A stretch of 64,000 bases of DNA. Origin: Alistipes sp. Zagget8 (GTDB lineage: Bacteria > Bacteroidota > Bacteroidia > Bacteroidales > Rikenellaceae). A program made the translations under genes and the position numbers. Below, in pieces: positions 62,935 through 64,000 of the stretch; positions within the stretch are counted from its first letter, which is position 1, and each line of letters begins with the position of its first letter. The stretch lies in NCBI GenBank assembly GCA_001941065.1, contig MSHJ01000010.1:186001-250000 (forward strand), read 5' to 3'. The notes under the pieces were generated by a model. It had not been told where the DNA came from, ran no database searches, and worked only from the letters and a program-made list of their open reading frames with translations.

Positions 62935-63019
62935 ACGGGCTTTAGAAAGGGTCGGTGCGGAAATCGGGCTCCGGTGTGCAAAATGCCGATGCAGCCCTAA
63001 AACCCGCTTCTTAAGCGGG
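62923..63019. repeat. REP/BIME-like double hairpin (copy B) between convergent genes
   Basis: Two perfect 7-bp, CTT-loop hairpins at 62923-62939 and 63003-63019, in inverse order around 63 bases: the left one is followed by CTTTAG and the right one preceded by CTAAAA. The left hairpin includes the stop codon of the DUF4377-like gene; the right one ends 4 bases before the DUF454 gene's stop. Confidence 0.65.
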
Positions 63020-63023
63020 CAAA

Positions 63024-63389
63024 TCACTTTCGCAGGGTTGCGAACGAGAGGATGTGCCAGGTGACGCCGACGGCCACGAGCAGCAGCGCCAGCTGCGCCC
63101 ACCACCACCCGTCCAGTATTCCGAAGATGCAGTAGAGCATCGCGGCCCACATCAGGACGATGGAAAAGACTTTAGCCCGCAGCGGAATGGCTCGGTTTTC
63201 GCGGAAATTGCGGATATACTCGCCGAAACAGCGGTGCGACAGGAGCCACGCATAGAGCCGCGGCGACGAGCGGACCCAAAGGGCCGCCGCCAGCAGCAGG
63301 AACGGCGTGGTGGGCAGCAGCGGCAGGAAGATGCCGACGATGCCCAGCGCAAGGGCGATGCAGCCCAGTATGGCGAGCAGGGTTTTCAC
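63024..63389 (-). CDS. DUF454 (YbaN-like) inner-membrane protein
   Basis: 121 residues from the GTG at 63389, giving the usual family length; an ATG at 63446 is possible. Hydrophobic segments at 3-40 (LGIVGIFLPLLPTTPFLLLAAALW) and 75-115 (VLMWAAMLYCIFG, LALLLVAVGVTWH), with the family core LPTTPFLL and SHRCFGEYIRNFRENRAIP. Role unknown. A TATTTTTG promoter box (63394-63401, minus) lies four bases before the GTG, so the mRNA may be leaderless. Confidence 0.8.
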   Translation of the reverse strand: MKTLLAILGCIALALGIVGIFLPLLPTTPFLLLAAALWVRSSPRLYAWLLSHRCFGEYIRNFRENRAIPLRAKVFSIVLMWAAMLYCIFGILDGWWWAQLALLLVAVGVTWHILSFATLRK

Positions 63390-63446
63390 GACGCAAAAAT
63401 AATATAAATTCGGGGCCGGGAAATGCCGAGCCATGCGATTTTTCAT

Positions 63447-63454
63447 TATCTTTG
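63447..63454 (+). promoter_or_regulatory. Upstream promoter box of the rpiB region
   Basis: TATCTTTG followed by GGTGTCGTAACGGC, nearly the same promoter and leader string as in front of rpe. It would give a transcript running into the second promoter and rpiB. Confidence 0.5.
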
Positions 63455-63511
63455 GTGTCGTAACGGCGCTTTTAGAAGCGGAAGGCCGTGCAGAACAGGC
63501 CGCAACCCGGT

Positions 63512-63542
63512 TTGGCTGCCGTCCGGTTTTCGCTTATTTTTG
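63512..63542 (+). promoter_or_regulatory. Main rpiB promoter
   Basis: TTG at 63512-63514, 20 bases, TATTTTTG at 63535-63542; 30 bases to the ATG. Confidence 0.75.
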
Positions 63543-63572
63543 TAGAACAGAACACAAATAAACCGATATACG

Positions 63573-64000
63573 ATGAAAAAAATAGGTATCGCCAGCGACC
63601 ATGCCGGCTACGAAATGAAAGAATTTTTGGTGGGTTACCTCGACGCCATGGGTTACGAGGTGCTCGATTTCGGGCCCCATTCGCCCGAAAGCGTCGATTA
63701 CGCCGATTTCGCACACCCGCTGGCCGCAGCCATCGAGCAGGGCGAACTGGAACGCGGCATCGCGCTCTGCGGCTCGGGCGAAGGGATGGCCATGACACTC
63801 AACAAGCATCAGGGCATCCGTGCGGGTCTCTGCTGGGACACCGAGATCGCCTCGCTGATCCGCCGCCACAACAACGCCAACGTCATCGTCTTCCCGGCCC
63901 GGTTCATCACCAACGACGAAGCCGTCAAGATGCTCGACGCCTATTTCGCCGCCGAATTCGAGGGCGGACGCCACGAAGCACGCATCGCCAAGATGCCCGT
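63573..64000 (+). CDS. rpiB: Ribose-5-phosphate isomerase B, 3' end outside window
   Basis: 142 codons visible, nearly the whole protein (about 145-150 residues in the family). It interconverts ribose 5-phosphate and ribulose 5-phosphate. KKIGIASDHAGYEMKEFL at the N-terminus, GPHSPESVDYADFA, the active-site Cys region ERGIALCGSGEGMAM, and RHNNANVIVFPARF are all typical of RpiB/LacAB. The start is the first ATG after a canonical promoter. It ends at the window edge. Confidence 0.95.
   Translation, partial: MKKIGIASDHAGYEMKEFLVGYLDAMGYEVLDFGPHSPESVDYADFAHPLAAAIEQGELERGIALCGSGEGMAMTLNKHQGIRAGLCWDTEIASLIRRHNNANVIVFPARFITNDEAVKMLDAYFAAEFEGGRHEARIAKMP

Noticed and set aside
63454..63475. A third REP-like unit (hairpin with TAA loop then TTTTAG)
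   Set aside because: Its stem needs three wobble pairs and it is better explained as the promoter leader shared with rpe.

Overview
The window is chromosomal DNA from a GC-rich member of the Bacteroidota, most likely an Alistipes-like gut Bacteroidales. The evidence is: promoters of the Bacteroidota type (TAnnTTTG with TTG about 20 bases upstream), weak ribosome binding sites, many lipoproteins, NigD-like, DUF4465-like, DUF4377-like and HU/SPOR families, and high-GC core genes. The genus is an inference. No phage, insertion sequence, integron or CRISPR array was seen. Most genes are ordinary chromosomal housekeeping or sugar-use genes.

Layout. 1-2.6 kb: two sugar-active proteins (one cut by the window edge, one frameshifted). 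2.7-4.8 kb: a cobalamin riboswitch in front of a PKD-type surface lipoprotein. 4.8-14.8 kb: an L-rhamnose locus with an alpha-L-rhamnosidase (GH78), an AraC-type regulator, and a divergent operon rhaB-rhaI-rhaT-rhaD ending in an unassigned glycoside hydrolase lipoprotein. 14.9-16.0 kb: a second cobalamin riboswitch controlling a DUF4465-type lipoprotein that carries a C9 tract in its signal peptide. 16.1-21.1 kb: fabD, a ROK regulator with a GNAT partner, galK and a glycerophosphodiesterase. 21.2-25.3 kb: a glycerol-3-phosphate module (DeoR/GlpR-type regulator, dehydrogenase, GlpT) with a 32-bp perfect palindrome as likely operator. 25.3-41 kb: mostly core genes (YgjP-like metallopeptidase, DUF4153 protein, rlmB, ABC-F ATPase, HD hydrolase, rpe, rmuC, a GH31 enzyme, a smpB-HAD-tsaB operon, dnaG). 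41.1-41.9 kb: a SAM methyltransferase broken at a C9 tract. 42-49.2 kb: uvrB, gtrA-like, an HU/SPOR protein, lgt, a histidine kinase, ribE, a repressor-like HTH protein and tRNA-Arg(CCG). 49.4-52.1 kb: an ECF sigma factor, an anti-sigma-like protein predicted to span both membranes, and a divergent NigD-like lipoprotein. 52.3-64 kb: GH3 beta-glucosidase, ruvB, two paralogous outer-membrane proteins, malic enzyme, aroB, typA, small membrane proteins, a DUF4377 lipoprotein and rpiB (cut by the window end).

How the parts work together. The rhamnose genes form a complete path from rhamnoside cleavage to uptake, isomerisation, phosphorylation and aldol cleavage under one regulator. The two riboswitch-controlled lipoproteins have no BtuB-type transporter beside them, so they look like solitary cobalamin-responsive surface proteins. 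The most interesting unit is the sigma/anti-sigma/NigD module: the sigma gene and the divergent nigD-like gene carry the same promoter-like motif (TGCAGT, 17 bases, RTTTWW), as expected if the sigma factor controls both itself and the lipoprotein. Other signals worth following are two C9 tracts (possible phase variation or sequencing error), a pair of REP/BIME-like double hairpins, apparent leaderless starts on several DNA-repair and replication genes, and a leader sequence shared by rpe and rpiB.
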